NCBI GenBank assembly: GCA_038141425.1
Contig: JAYQIC010000010.1
Span: forward strand, 558,001-622,000
Source: UBA7985 sp038141425
GTDB lineage: Bacteria; Pseudomonadota; Alphaproteobacteria; UBA7985
Reading direction: 5' to 3'
Length of the DNA stretch: 64,000 nucleotides
Shown: positions 8,798-19,398 of the stretch, piece by piece
Layout of the letters: every line of letters starts with the position of its first letter
Position numbering within the stretch: position 1 is the first letter of the stretch
Position numbers and translations under genes: made by a program
The notes under the pieces: model-generated
The model's input: only the letters and a program-made list of their open reading frames with translations
The model's database searches: none
What the model was told of the DNA's origin: nothing

Positions 8798-11599
8798 ATG
8801 CCCGACGGAAACCCGGTCGAAACCATCACCTTCTCCCTCGACGGCAAGGACGTGACCGCCCTGCCCGGCGAAACCATCTGGCAGGTGGCCAAGCGCGAAG
8901 GCACGACGATCCCGCACCTGTGCTACGCCGACGAGCCGGGCTACCGCGCCGACGGCAACTGCCGCGCTTGCATGGTGGAGATCGACGGCGAGCGCACGCT
9001 GGCCGCCTCCTGCATCCGTGAGCCCAGCGAAGGCATGGTGGTCCGCGCTGCGTCCGAGCGCGCCGACAAGGCCCGCAAGATGGTCATGGAGCTGCTGGTC
9101 GCCGATCAGCCCGAGCGCGACGTCGCCCACGACAAGTCCTCGCACCTGTGGGACATGGCCGAAGCTCAGGGGATCGAAGAAAGCCGCTTTCCGGCGCTGG
9201 AAGACACGCGGGTTCCGCTGCTCGACGACAGCCACGTCGCCATGCGCGTCAATCTTGACGCCTGTATCCAGTGCAACCTCTGCGTCCGCGCCTGCCGTGA
9301 AGTGCAGGTCAACGACGTCATCGGCCTGTCCGGCCGGGGTCACGACAGCAAGATCACCTTCGACTTTGACGACCCCATGGGCGCCTCGACCTGTGTCGCC
9401 TGCGGCGAGTGCGTTCAGGCCTGTCCCACCGGCGCACTCATGCCTGCCAAGGCGGTCGGCGAGGATGAAATCGGCGACAGCAAGGATTTTGACCGCGAGG
9501 TCAAGTCGGTCTGCCCCTACTGCGGGGTTGGTTGCCAGCTTTCCTTCAAGATCAAGGACGACAAAATCGCATGGGTCGACGGTATCGACGGCCCGGCCAA
9601 CGAGCAGCGTCTGTGCGTCAAGGGACGCTTCGGCTTCGACTACATCGACCACGAGCATCGGCTGACCACACCACTGATCCGGCGTGAAGACGCGCCGGCC
9701 AAAGGGCTCAATGTCGACCCGGCCAACCTCTATGCCCACTTCCGGCCGGCGAGCTGGGAAGAGGCGCTGGACTTCGCCGCTGGCGGTCTCGCCGCCCTGC
9801 GCGATGCCGAGGGCGGGCAGACGGTTGCCGGTTTCGGTTCGGCCAAGTGCTCAAACGAAGAAGCCTACCTGTTCCAGAAGCTGATCCGGCAGGGCTTCGG
9901 CCACAACAACGTCGACCACTGTACCCGTCTGTGCCACGCGTCTTCGGTCGCGGCGCTGATGGAAAACGTCGGCTCCGGCGCTGTGACTGCGACCTTCAAC
10001 GAGATCGAAAACGCCGACGTCGCCATCGTCATCGGCGCCAACCCGATCGAAAACCACCCGGTCGCCGCAACCTACTTCAAGCAGTTCGCCAAGCGCGGCG
10101 GCAAGCTGATCCTCATGGATCCACGCGGCATGGGGCTGAAGCGACACGCAACCCATTCGCTGCAGTTCAAGCCCGGCACCGATGTTGCCATGCTGAATGC
10201 GATCATGAACGTGATCGTCGAAGAAGAGCTCTACGACCAGCAGTATATCGACGGCTTCACCGAAAACTGGCCAGCGATGAAGGCCCATCTGGCGGATTTC
10301 ACGCCCGAGAAGATGGCGCCGATCTGCGGCATCGAAGCCGACGTGCTGCGCGCGGTCGCCCGGGACTTCGCCACCGCCAAGGCGGGCATGATCTTCTGGG
10401 GTATGGGGATTTCCCAGCACATCCACGGCACCGACAATTCGCGCTGCCTGATCTCGCTCGCGCTCATGTGCGGCCACGTCGGGCGACCGGGCTCGGGCCT
10501 GCACCCGCTGCGCGGCCAGAACAACGTTCAGGGCGCCTCAGACGCTGGTCTGATCCCGATGTTCCTGCCCGATTATCAGTCGGTGGAAGACGACGGCGTG
10601 CGCTCGGCCTTCCGCGAAATCTGGGACGACGAGAACGACTTTGCCGACAAGCGCGGCCTGACCGTGGTCGAGATCATGGACGCGGTCCACGAGGACCGGA
10701 TCAAGGGCATGTATATCCTGGGCGAAAACCCGGCCATGTCCGACCCTGACGTCGACCACGCCCGCGATGCGCTGGCCAAGCTTAAGCATCTGGTGGTGCA
10801 GGATATCTTCGTCACGGAGACGGCGAACTACGCTGATGTAATCCTCCCCGCAGCGGCCTGGCCCGAGAAATCCGGGACGGTCACCAACACCAACCGTCAG
10901 GTGCAGATGGGCCGCCCGGCCGTCCCTGCCCCCGGCGAGGCCCGCGAAGACTGGGCGATCACGGTCGAACTGGCCAAGCGCCTCGGGCTGGACTGGTCCT
11001 ACGGTCACCCCAGCGAAGTCTTTGCCGAGATGAAGCGCGGGATGAAGTCGCTGGACAACATCACCTGGGAGCGGCTGGAAGACCAGAACGCGGTGACCTA
11101 CCCCTCCTTGAGCGAGGAAGACCCCGGCCAGCCGATCGTGTTCGGCGATGGTTTCCCCCGCGCCGAAGGCCGTGCGCGCTTTACGCCTGCCAATCTGGTC
11201 GCACCGGATGAAGTGCCGGACGCGGACTTCCCGATGATCCTGATCACCGGCCGGCAGCTCGAACACTGGCACACCGGCTCCATGACCCGGCGGGCGACGG
11301 TGCTCGACGCGATCGAGCCGGAGGCGAACTGCTCCATGCACCCGAGCACCCTGCGCAAGCTGGGGCTGGCACCGGGCGATATGGCAGCGCTCAGCACCCG
11401 CCGCGGCACCATCGAGGTCATGGTGCGAGAAGACCGCGCCGTCTCTCCGGATCAGGTGTTCCTGCCCTTTGCCTACGTCGAAGCGGCTGCGAATATTCTG
11501 ACCAATTCGGCGCTCGACCCCTACGGCAAGATCCCCGAATTCAAGTTCTCCGCCGTGCACGTTGAACCGGCGGCCGCAACCGCGGCTGCCACCGCCTGA
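8798..11599 (+). CDS. fdhA: Formate dehydrogenase catalytic alpha subunit
   Basis: A 933-residue molybdopterin oxidoreductase. An N-terminal ferredoxin-like [2Fe-2S] domain (Cys 42, 55, 58, 72) precedes two [4Fe-4S] motifs (CIQCNLCVRAC and CVACGECVQACP) and CPYCGVGC, which binds the cluster next to the bis-pterin cofactor. The metal-ligand position, by alignment with FdhF of E. coli, is Cys379 in CTRLCHAS rather than selenocysteine. The C-terminal domain closes the pterin site. It oxidises formate to CO2. The frame is intact, in contrast to many neighbours. No fdhD-type maturation gene is adjacent. Confidence 0.95.
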   Translation: MPDGNPVETITFSLDGKDVTALPGETIWQVAKREGTTIPHLCYADEPGYRADGNCRACMVEIDGERTLAASCIREPSEGMVVRAASERADKARKMVMELLVADQPERDVAHDKSSHLWDMAEAQGIEESRFPALEDTRVPLLDDSHVAMRVNLDACIQCNLCVRACREVQVNDVIGLSGRGHDSKITFDFDDPMGASTCVACGECVQACPTGALMPAKAVGEDEIGDSKDFDREVKSVCPYCGVGCQLSFKIKDDKIAWVDGIDGPANEQRLCVKGRFGFDYIDHEHRLTTPLIRREDAPAKGLNVDPANLYAHFRPASWEEALDFAAGGLAALRDAEGGQTVAGFGSAKCSNEEAYLFQKLIRQGFGHNNVDHCTRLCHASSVAALMENVGSGAVTATFNEIENADVAIVIGANPIENHPVAATYFKQFAKRGGKLILMDPRGMGLKRHATHSLQFKPGTDVAMLNAIMNVIVEEELYDQQYIDGFTENWPAMKAHLADFTPEKMAPICGIEADVLRAVARDFATAKAGMIFWGMGISQHIHGTDNSRCLISLALMCGHVGRPGSGLHPLRGQNNVQGASDAGLIPMFLPDYQSVEDDGVRSAFREIWDDENDFADKRGLTVVEIMDAVHEDRIKGMYILGENPAMSDPDVDHARDALAKLKHLVVQDIFVTETANYADVILPAAAWPEKSGTVTNTNRQVQMGRPAVPAPGEAREDWAITVELAKRLGLDWSYGHPSEVFAEMKRGMKSLDNITWERLEDQNAVTYPSLSEEDPGQPIVFGDGFPRAEGRARFTPANLVAPDEVPDADFPMILITGRQLEHWHTGSMTRRATVLDAIEPEANCSMHPSTLRKLGLAPGDMAALSTRRGTIEVMVREDRAVSPDQVFLPFAYVEAAANILTNSALDPYGKIPEFKFSAVHVEPAAATAAATA

Positions 11600-11658
11600 C
11601 CACCCTGTATCTGTAACCCGGCTGCCGGTCCAGGCAGCACTCACCACAAGGCCCGACC

Positions 11659-13334
11659 ATGTCCTACAAGTCCGACATTGAAATTGCCCGCGAAGCCAAG
11701 AAACAACCGATCCAGCAGATCGGCGAGAAGCTTGGTATCGGCTACGACGACCTCGTTCCCTTCGGCCACGACAAGGCGAAGATTTCCGCTGAGTTCATCA
11801 AGGCGCAGCAGGGCAAGAAGGACGGCAAGCTGATCCTCGTCACGGCGATCAACCCGACCCCGGCGGGCGAAGGCAAGACCACCACCACCGTCGGCCTGGG
11901 TGACGGCCTGAACGCCATCGGCAAGAACGCGATGATCTGTATCCGCGAAGCCTCTCTGGGCCCCTGCTTCGGCATGAAGGGCGGAGCTGCAGGCGGCGGC
12001 TACGCGCAGGTTGTGCCCATGGAGGACATGAACCTGCACTTTACCGGCGACTTCCACGCCATCACCTCGGCCCACAACCTGCTCTCGGCGATGATCGAGA
12101 ACCACATCTACTGGGGCAATGAGCAGGGGATCGATACCCGCCGGGTGGTCTGGCGCCGCGTGCTGGATATGAACGACCGCGCCCTGCGCGACGTGGTGAC
12201 GTCGCTGGGCGGCGTGTCCAACGGTTTCCCGCGTCAGGCAGGTTTCGACATCACCGTCGCGTCGGAAGTCATGGCGATCCTGTGCCTGGCCACCGATCTG
12301 GATGACCTCAAGAAGCGGCTGGGCGATATCATCGTCGCCTACCGCCGCGACCGCACCCCGGTCTACTGCCGCGATATCAAGGCTGACGGCGCGATGACTG
12401 TGCTGCTACAGCAGGCGATGCAGCCCAATCTGGTGCAAACGCTGGAAAACAACCCGGCCTTCGTCCACGGCGGCCCGTTTGCCAACATCGCCCACGGCTG
12501 TAACTCGGTGGTTGCCACGACCACGGCGCTCAAGCTCGCTGACTACGTGGTCACCGAAGCCGGTTTCGGCGCCGATCTGGGCGCTGAAAAGTTCATGAAC
12601 ATCAAGTGCCGCAAGGCCGGGCTCGCCCCGGATGCTGTGGTGCTGGTCGCCACCGTGCGGGCGATGAAGATGAACGGTGGGGTCGCCAAGAACGACCTCG
12701 GCGCAGAAAACGTGGCAGCGGTCGAAGCCGGTGCTTCCAACCTCGGCCGCCACATCGAGAACGTGAAGTCCTTCGGCGTGCCGGTGATCGTCGCCATCAA
12801 CCACTTCGTCACGGACACCGATGCCGAGATCGAGGCCGTAAAGGCCTACGTCGAAGGCATGGGTTCGGAAGCGATTGTGTGCAAGCACTGGGCCGATGGT
12901 TCGGCGGGCGTACTCGACCTCGCGCACCGGGTTGCGGAAATCGCCGACAGCGGCGCCTCGCAGTTCGCCACCCTCTACCCCGATGACATGAGCCTGTTCC
13001 AGAAGATCGAAACCGTCGCCAAGCGTATCTACCGCGCGGACGAGGTGCTGGCTGACAAGAAAATCCGCGATCAGCTCAAGGCCTGGGAAGATGACGGCTA
13101 CGGCAACCTTCCGGTGTGTATGGCCAAGACCCAATACTCGTTCTCGACCGACCCCAACCTGCGCGGCGCGCCGACCGGGCACTCTCTGCCCGTGCGGGAA
13201 GTGCGGCTCTCGGCGGGGCCGGCTTCATCGTGGCGATCTGCGGTGAGATCATGACCATGCCGGGCCTGCCCCGGGTTCCGGCGGCTGAGTCGATCATGCT
13301 CAACGCCGAGGGCGACATCGAAGGGCTGTTCTAG
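11659..13334 (+). CDS. ftfL: Formate-tetrahydrofolate ligase (frame broken near the 3' end)
   Basis: Reads MSYKSDIEIAREAKKQPIQQ at the N-terminus and contains NPTPAGEGKTTTTVGLGDGL, the ATP-binding motif of Fhs/FtfL. It couples formate, ATP and tetrahydrofolate to 10-formyl-tetrahydrofolate. The frame is lost near base 13200; the next frame supplies the conserved end GFIVAICGEIMTMPGLPRVP up to a TAG at 13334, giving about 558 residues, the normal size. It lies 59 bp after fdhA with no terminator between, so formate oxidation and formate activation appear co-transcribed. Confidence 0.93.
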
Positions 13335-13351
13335 GCCCCTCCTCCAGCTCT

Positions 13352-13416
13352 ACGCCCTGCCTTAGCAGGGCGTTGTTTCAGAAAGACCCGCACTACCACA
13401 GTGCGGGTCTTTTTTT
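13352..13416 (+). terminator. Rho-independent terminator after ftfL, preceded by a second hairpin
   Basis: A 13-bp stem (AAAGACCCGCACT at 13382-13394 with its complement at 13400-13412, loop ACCAC) runs into a tract of seven Ts ending at 13416. Just upstream is a second perfect hairpin, ACGCCCTGC-CTTA-GCAGGGCGT (13352-13373). It closes the fdhB-fdhA-ftfL unit. Confidence 0.93.
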
Positions 13417-13541
13417 GATTCTCGTACCGAAGTCGCGTCATCGGCGGCATTTGGCCCGGCGTTAAACAGTGCTAAGGCATACGTCCGAGAGTGAGAGAGA
13501 AAACACCCGCCGACAGTGGCGGTCAGCAGGAGTGCAAGACC

Positions 13542-14974
13542 ATGGAACATTCACGGAAGTTCTACATCGACGGCCAGTGGGTCGATCCGGTCAACGCCAA
13601 CGATTTCGACGTGATCAACCCCTCGACCGAGGAAGCCATTGCCGTGATTTCCCTTGGCGGACAAGCCGACACTGACGCTGCGGTCGCCGCCGCCAACCGC
13701 GCCTACGACAGCTGGTCACAGACCAGTAAAGCCGAACGGCTGGAGCTGATGGAGGCCATCGCCGCCGAATACGAGCGCCGCAGCGCAGACATTGCGCAGG
13801 CCATGAGCGACGAAATGGGCGCGCCGATCGATTTCTCCAACGCCGTACAGGTGGCAGCCGGCACCGGGCACATCGGTGACTTCATTGACGCCTTCCGCGA
13901 CTTCGAGCTCGAGTTTGCCCCGAACCCCGACAGCCCCGGCGACCGCATCCTGCATGATCCTGTCGGCGTGGTCGGGCTGATCACACCCTGGAACTGGCCG
14001 ATGAACCAGGTAACGCTGAAGGTCCTGCCCGCGATTGCTGCTGGCTGTACCATGGTGCTCAAGCCCTCGGAAATCGCGCCGCTGTCCTCGATCGTGTTCA
14101 CCGAAGTCATGCACGCCGCCGGCACCCCGGCGGGTGTTTACAACATGGTGAACGGGGACGGTCCCGGGGTCGGCACGCAGCTTTCCGGCCATCCCAATCT
14201 CGATATGATCTCATTCACCGGTTCTGCCCGGGCGGGGATCCTGATTTCGAAGAACGCTGCCGATACCATCAAGCGGGTCAGCCTCGAACTGGGCGGCAAG
14301 GGCGCGAACATCGTCTTCGCTGATGCCGATGCTGAGGCCGTTGCGCGCGGGGCCGCCGAGTGCTTTGCCAACTCGGGGCAATCGTGCGATGCGCCCACGC
14401 GTATGCTGGTCGAACGCTCGATCTACGATCAGGCCGTGGCCACCGCTGTCGCGACGGCAGAGGCGACCGCCGTGGACCGCGCCAGTAAGTCCGGCGACCA
14501 CATGGGCCCCGTGGTCTCGGAACTGCAGTACAACAAGATCCAGACCCTGATCGAAAAGGGATCGCCGAAGGCGCACGTCTGGCAGCAGGCGGCCCGGGCC
14601 GCCCCGAAGGACTGGAGAAGGGCTACTTCGTGCAGCCGACCGTCTTTGCCGACGTCGACAACAGCATGACCATCGCCCGTGAGGAGATTTTTGGCCCCGT
14701 GTTGTCGATGATTCCGTTTGACGATGAAACCGATGCCCTGCGGATCGCCAACGACACCACCTACGGCCTGACCAACTACGTCCAGACTCAGGATCAGGCC
14801 AAGGGCCAGCGGCTGGCGCGGCGGCTGCGCTCAGGCATGGTGCAGATGAACGGCACGGGCTTGGGGCCGCGCACACCCTTCGGCGGCATGCGTCAGTCCG
14901 GCAACGGACGCGAAGGCGGCGTCTGGGGCATCGAGGACTTCATCGAGGTCAAGACGGTCAGCGGCTGGAACTGA
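13542..14974 (+). CDS. Aldehyde dehydrogenase family protein (frame broken)
   Basis: An NAD(P)-dependent aldehyde dehydrogenase of about 477 residues. Visible motifs are TPWNWPMNQ, SLELGGKGANIVF with the general-base Glu, and NSGQSCDAPTRM with the catalytic Cys. The ATG at 13542 follows an AGGAG at good spacing. The frame breaks near 14559 in a run of Gs (expected IEKGIAEGARL); the second frame continues GYFVQPTVFADVDNSMTIAR and ends in VSGWN. The substrate is not evident. It has its own transcription unit after the ftfL terminator and converges on galU with a 3-bp gap. Confidence 0.88.
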
Positions 14975-14977
14975 GCC

Positions 14978-15879
14978 TTAGTCGTCATCCAGCAGGGCGC
15001 GGATCGCAGGCTTGAGGCGGCCGCCGATCTCTGCGTCCTGCAGCGCGTAGGCGACGTTGGCGAGCACGAATCCTGCTTGGAACCGCAGTCGAAGCGGCGG
15101 CCTTCACACAGGCGGCCGTAGGTCGGTACCCCTGCCTTGATGCTGGCATCGATGGCGTCCGTCAGCTGGATTTCACCGCCCGCGCCACGCTCCTGCCGGT
15201 CCAGATACGTCAGGACGGAAGGATCGAGGATATAGCGACCGAAAACGACCATGTTCGAGGGCGCGTCTTCGGGCTCTGGTTTCTCAACGATACCCTTGGC
15301 GCTGAACGAGCGCTGCTCGCTGTCCCACTGGTCGACATCGAGAACACCGAATTTCCGGCTCAGCGCCGGTTCAATGGCTTCCACGCCGATCAGGTTTGCG
15401 CTCGCCCCAGCGGACTGATCGAGGCCCTCGTAGACGTCGAGCAACTGCGACAGGCACGGCGGGCCGCCGAGGATGACGTCGTCGGGCAGCATGACGGCGA
15501 AGGGTTCATCGCCGATGACGTGGCGCGCGCACCAAACCGCGTGGCCCAGCCCCAGCGGCTCCTGCTGGCGCACATAAGCGATGGTACCGGGGGGGAAATT
15601 GGTCGCCTCGACGGTTTGCAGGGCGTCGAGTTTGCCGCGCGACTGCAGGGTCGCTTCGAGCTCGAAGGCGTGATCGAAGTGATCTTCGATCGCGGTCTTG
15701 CCGCGCCCGGTGACGAAAATCAGCTGCTCGATGCCACTGTCGAGAGCCTCCTGCACCGCATGCTGGATCACCGGGCGGTCGACGACCGTCAGCATCTCCT
15801 TGGGCATGGCCTTGGTCGCAGGCAGAAAGCGCGTCCCCAGGCCGGCGACCGGCAGGACCGCTTTGCGAACTCGTCTCAT
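14978..15879 (-). CDS. galU: UTP-glucose-1-phosphate uridylyltransferase (frame broken)
   Basis: The N-terminus VLPVAGLGTRFLPATKAMPK is the nucleotide-binding signature of bacterial GalU. It makes UDP-glucose, the substrate of the UDP-glucose dehydrogenase encoded at 48.9 kb. The frame is lost near 15073, at a GG run just after GSK, and the correct end QGFVLANVAYALQD to the TAA at 14978 lies in the next frame. Restored length is about 300 residues, normal for the family. Confidence 0.93.
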
Positions 15880-16121
15880 CAGGATTCCCCATCGTTACAG
15901 GCGCGACTATAGCACAGGCGCCAGCCCCCGCACCTTGCCCACCAAAGCCCCGGTCACGCAGCCCAAGGGGCCAGCGCGGCGGCCTTGCGGTTGAGTTGGG
16001 AAGCGCGCAGGCTTGCGGCAAGGTTGCAGGTGCCCTTTGAAACAAAATCTTGTCCCGATGAAACGGATGTTTCTTCATGGGACCGATCAAACCGCTTACC
16101 GACCCGAGGACCAGCATCACC

Positions 16122-17681
16122 ATGGACGCCATCTGGACCAAGCTCACCGACCAAAGCCGACGCCGTGCGGGAACGGCCGATTTTGAGCCTGTTCGAAGGC
16201 GACACGGGACGGTTTGACAGCTTTTCGGCGGAGGCTGACGGCCTGCTGCTGGATTATTCCAAGACCAACATCGATGCTGAAAGCCTCAACCTGCTGCGGG
16301 AACTTGCCGAGGCTGCCGGTCTGCCAGCCCACCGCGCCGCCATGTTCGAGGGTGAGAAGATCAACAACACCGAAGACCGAGCGGTGCTGCACACGGCACT
16401 GCGTCCTTCTCCGCATCGCGCGCCGAAAGTCGACGGGCAGGCCGTAACCGCCGGGGTGCGCGACAGCCTCGACCGCATGGCGGCCTTTGCCACCGGCCTG
16501 CGCGAGGGCCGCATTACGGCCGCCGACGGCGAGCCCTTTACCGACGTGGTCAACATCGGCATCGGCGGGTCCGACCTCGGCCCGGCCATGGCCAGCCGCG
16601 CACTCTCACCCTATCTTGGCGCGATCCGGCCACACTTTGTTTCCAACATCGACGGCGCCGATATCGCCGACACGCTGGCCGGGCTGGACCCGGCGCGGAC
16701 GCTGGTGATCATCGCCTCCAAGACCTTCACCACCATCGAGACCCTGACCAACGCGGACACCGCAACCGATTGGCTCAAGCAGGCGCTGGGGGCGGATTTC
16801 GGCCAGCATCTCGCGGCCCTGTCCTCGGCCGAGGCGCTGACCGCGGCTTACGGCATCGCAGCGGACCGCGTGTTCGGCTTCGAAGACTGGGTCGGGGGGC
16901 GCTATTCCCTGTGGGGACCGGTGGGGCTGAGCCTGATGATCGCGATCGGGCCGGAGCACTTTTCCGACTTTCTCGCCGGCGCGAGCGCCATGGATGACAA
17001 TTTCCTGAACGCCGATGCGGCGGACAACCTGCCGCTGACGCTGGCGCTGGTGGGGCTGTGGCACAACAATTTCTGCGGCTACGGAAACCCGGGCCGTTCT
17101 GCCCTATGACCAGCGGTTGGGGTTGCTGCCCGCCTACCTCCAGCAGCTGGATATGGAATCCAACGGCAAGCGTCCCCGGCGTGACGGCACTGCCGTCATC
17201 GGCATGACCGGCCCCATCGTCTGGGGGGAGCCAGGGACCAACGGCCAGCACGCTTTCTATCAGCTGCTGCACCAGGGCACACGGATCGTCCCGGCCGAGT
17301 TCTTGATTGCGGCCGAGGGCCACGAGCCGGGCCTCGCGCACCAGCACGCGATCCTCAAGGCCAACTGTCTGGCACAGTCCGAGGCGCTGATGGTCGGCAC
17401 CCAGGGTCAGACGCCGCAGCCCGATCCTGCGCGGCGCTTTCCCGGCAATCGGCCGAGCGTCACGCTGGCCTACCGCCGGTTGACGCCTTTCGTGCTGGGC
17501 CAGCTTGATCGCACTCTACGAGCATCGGGTGTTCGTCGAGGGCGTGGTCTGGGGCATCAACAGCTTCGATCAGTTCGGGGTCGAGCTGGGCAAGAAAATG
17601 GCCAAGGACGTGCAGAACGACCCCGAAGCGCTGTCCTCCATGTCGGGTTCGACCCGGGGTCTGTCGGCTTTTCTGGCCTAA
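16122..17681 (+). CDS. pgi: Glucose-6-phosphate isomerase (three frame breaks)
   Basis: Interconverts glucose-6-phosphate and fructose-6-phosphate. The central frame carries VVNIGIGGSDLGPAMASRAL and SKTFTTIETLTNA; the next carries GKRPRRDGTAVIGMTGPIVW and NGQHAFYQLLHQGTRIVPAE; the last carries RVFVEGVVWGINSFDQFGVE. Breaks are near 16150, 17095 and 17508. The ATG at 16122 (MDAIWTKLTDQ) has GAGGA upstream and joins the main frame across the first break. The reassembled protein is about 520 residues, usual for Pgi. A conserved single-copy enzyme with three indels argues for sequence error, not decay. Confidence 0.92.
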
Positions 17682-17761
17682 AGGATGTCGCAGCGGCGTT
17701 TGCCGCCACGGCGCAAGCGGTCTAGAACGGTGGTCAATCTTCATTAAGGACGGGTCACAGC

Positions 17762-19210
17762 ATGTCGGTTCTCTCAAGCCCGCTGTTCAAGCAGCAGTGT
17801 TACATCAACGGTCAGTGGAAAGACGCCAACTCCGGCGAAACCATCGACGTCACCAACCCGGCGACCGGGGCAGTGCTGGGCACCGTGCCGAAAATGGGTG
17901 CAGCAGAGACCGCTGAGGCCATCGAAGGCGCGCGTGTCGCGCAGAAGGACTGGGGTCAGCGCACCGCCAAGGAACGCCACGCGATCATGATCAAGTGGTT
18001 CAACCTGATGATGGAAAACCAGGCAGCACTGGGCGAGCTGCTGACCCTCGAACAGGGCAAGCCGCTGGCCGAGGCCACTGGTGAGATTGCCTATGGGGCG
18101 AGCTTCATCGAATGGTTCGCCGAAGAGGGCAAGCGCACCTACGGCGAGATTATCCCCGGCCACCAGCGCGACAAGCGGATCCAGGTGCTCAAGCAGCCCA
18201 TCGGGGTGACGGCGGCGATCACGCCGTGGAACTTCCCCAACGCCATGATCACCCGCAAGGCGGGCGCTGCGCTGGCTGCGGGCTGTTCGATGGTGGTCAA
18301 GCCGGCGACGGCGACGCCCTACTCCGCGCTGGCGCTCTGTGTGCTGGCTGAGCAGGCCGGGATCCCGGCTGGCGTGCTGTCGGTGCTGACCGGTTCATCG
18401 ACGGCGATTGGCGGTGAGATCACCTCCAACCCGACCGTGCGCAAGCTGTCGTTCACCGGTTCGACCGAGGTCGGCGCCAAGCTGATGGCGCAGTGCGCCC
18501 CGCAGATCAAGAAGACCTCGATGGAACTGGGCGGCAACGCGCCCTTCATCGTGTTCGACGACGCTGATATTGATGCGGCGGTCGAGGGCGCGATCATCTG
18601 TAAGTTCCGCAACAACGGTCAGACCTGTGTCTGTGCCAACCGCATTTACGTGCAGGCCGGGGTCTATGATGCCTTTGCCGAGAAGTTTGCAGCCCGGATC
18701 GCGACCATGAAGGTCGGCAACGGCATGGAAGAGGGCGTGGCCTTCGGCCCGCTGATCGAGCCGCAGGCGATGGATAAGGTGCAGGAGCACGTTGATGATG
18801 CGCTGTCCAAGGGCGCGGAAGTGATCCTCGGCGGCAAGCCGCATGCGCTCGGCGGGCTGTTCTTCGAGCCGACGATCATGACCAACGTCGACCGCTCGAT
18901 GGCGGTCACGCAGGAGGAGACCTTTGGCCCCCTTGCCCCGCTGTACCGCTTTGAAAGCGAAGACGAAGTGATCGAGCAGGCCAACGACACCCGCTTCGGT
19001 CTGGCGTCGTACTTCTACGCCCAGAACCTCAGCCGCGTTTACAAGGTGGCCGAAGCGCTGGAGTACGGCATCGTCGGGATCAACACCGGGATCATTTCGA
19101 CCGAGCTGGCGCCCTTTGGCGGGATCAAGGAGTCCGGTCTGGGCCGCGAAGGCTCGAGCCACGGCATCGATGACTATCTCGAGCTGAAGTACCTCTGCCT
19201 GAGCGTCTGA
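17762..19210 (+). CDS. gabD: Succinate-semialdehyde dehydrogenase
   Basis: A 482-residue aldehyde dehydrogenase of the GabD type: ITPWNFPNAMITRKAGAALA, SMELGGNAPFIVFDDADID (general-base Glu) and NNGQTCVCANRIYV (catalytic Cys followed by a second Cys typical of GabD). It oxidises succinate or glutarate semialdehyde with NAD(P)+. The frame is intact. No gabT or gabP is adjacent. It lies 80 bp downstream of pgi and is followed by a tandem-repeat spacer. Confidence 0.92.
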   Translation: MSVLSSPLFKQQCYINGQWKDANSGETIDVTNPATGAVLGTVPKMGAAETAEAIEGARVAQKDWGQRTAKERHAIMIKWFNLMMENQAALGELLTLEQGKPLAEATGEIAYGASFIEWFAEEGKRTYGEIIPGHQRDKRIQVLKQPIGVTAAITPWNFPNAMITRKAGAALAAGCSMVVKPATATPYSALALCVLAEQAGIPAGVLSVLTGSSTAIGGEITSNPTVRKLSFTGSTEVGAKLMAQCAPQIKKTSMELGGNAPFIVFDDADIDAAVEGAIICKFRNNGQTCVCANRIYVQAGVYDAFAEKFAARIATMKVGNGMEEGVAFGPLIEPQAMDKVQEHVDDALSKGAEVILGGKPHALGGLFFEPTIMTNVDRSMAVTQEETFGPLAPLYRFESEDEVIEQANDTRFGLASYFYAQNLSRVYKVAEALEYGIVGINTGIISTELAPFGGIKESGLGREGSSHGIDDYLELKYLCLSV

Positions 19211-19222
19211 GCCGGTCCTGAA

Positions 19223-19302
19223 CCGGAGACCGCCTGATCCGGAGACCGCCGGATCCGGAGACCGCCTGATCCGGGCGCAGCCTGATCCGGGCGCAGCCTG
19301 AT
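19223..19302. repeat. Five tandem copies of a 16-bp unit
   Basis: Units start at 19223, 19239, 19255, 19271 and 19287. Three read CCGGAGACCGCCTGAT, one of these with one change (GGAT end), and two read CCGGGCGCAGCCTGAT. It lies between the convergent ends of gabD and the desaturase gene. A more degenerate GGTCTTTG-containing repeat follows at about 19350-19410. Confidence 0.95.
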
Positions 19303-19398
19303 CCCGATCAATGCGGCTTAGGCACCGAAGTGAGTTTCGCCGTCGGGCATCTGGACTCTGGTCTTTGGATGCAAGTGTTTGGCTGCAGGTCTTTGACC

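Noticed and set aside
13491..13541. Upstream start for the aldehyde dehydrogenase
   Set aside because: The ATG at 13542 has an AGGAG and matches the family start; the extra 17 residues do not.
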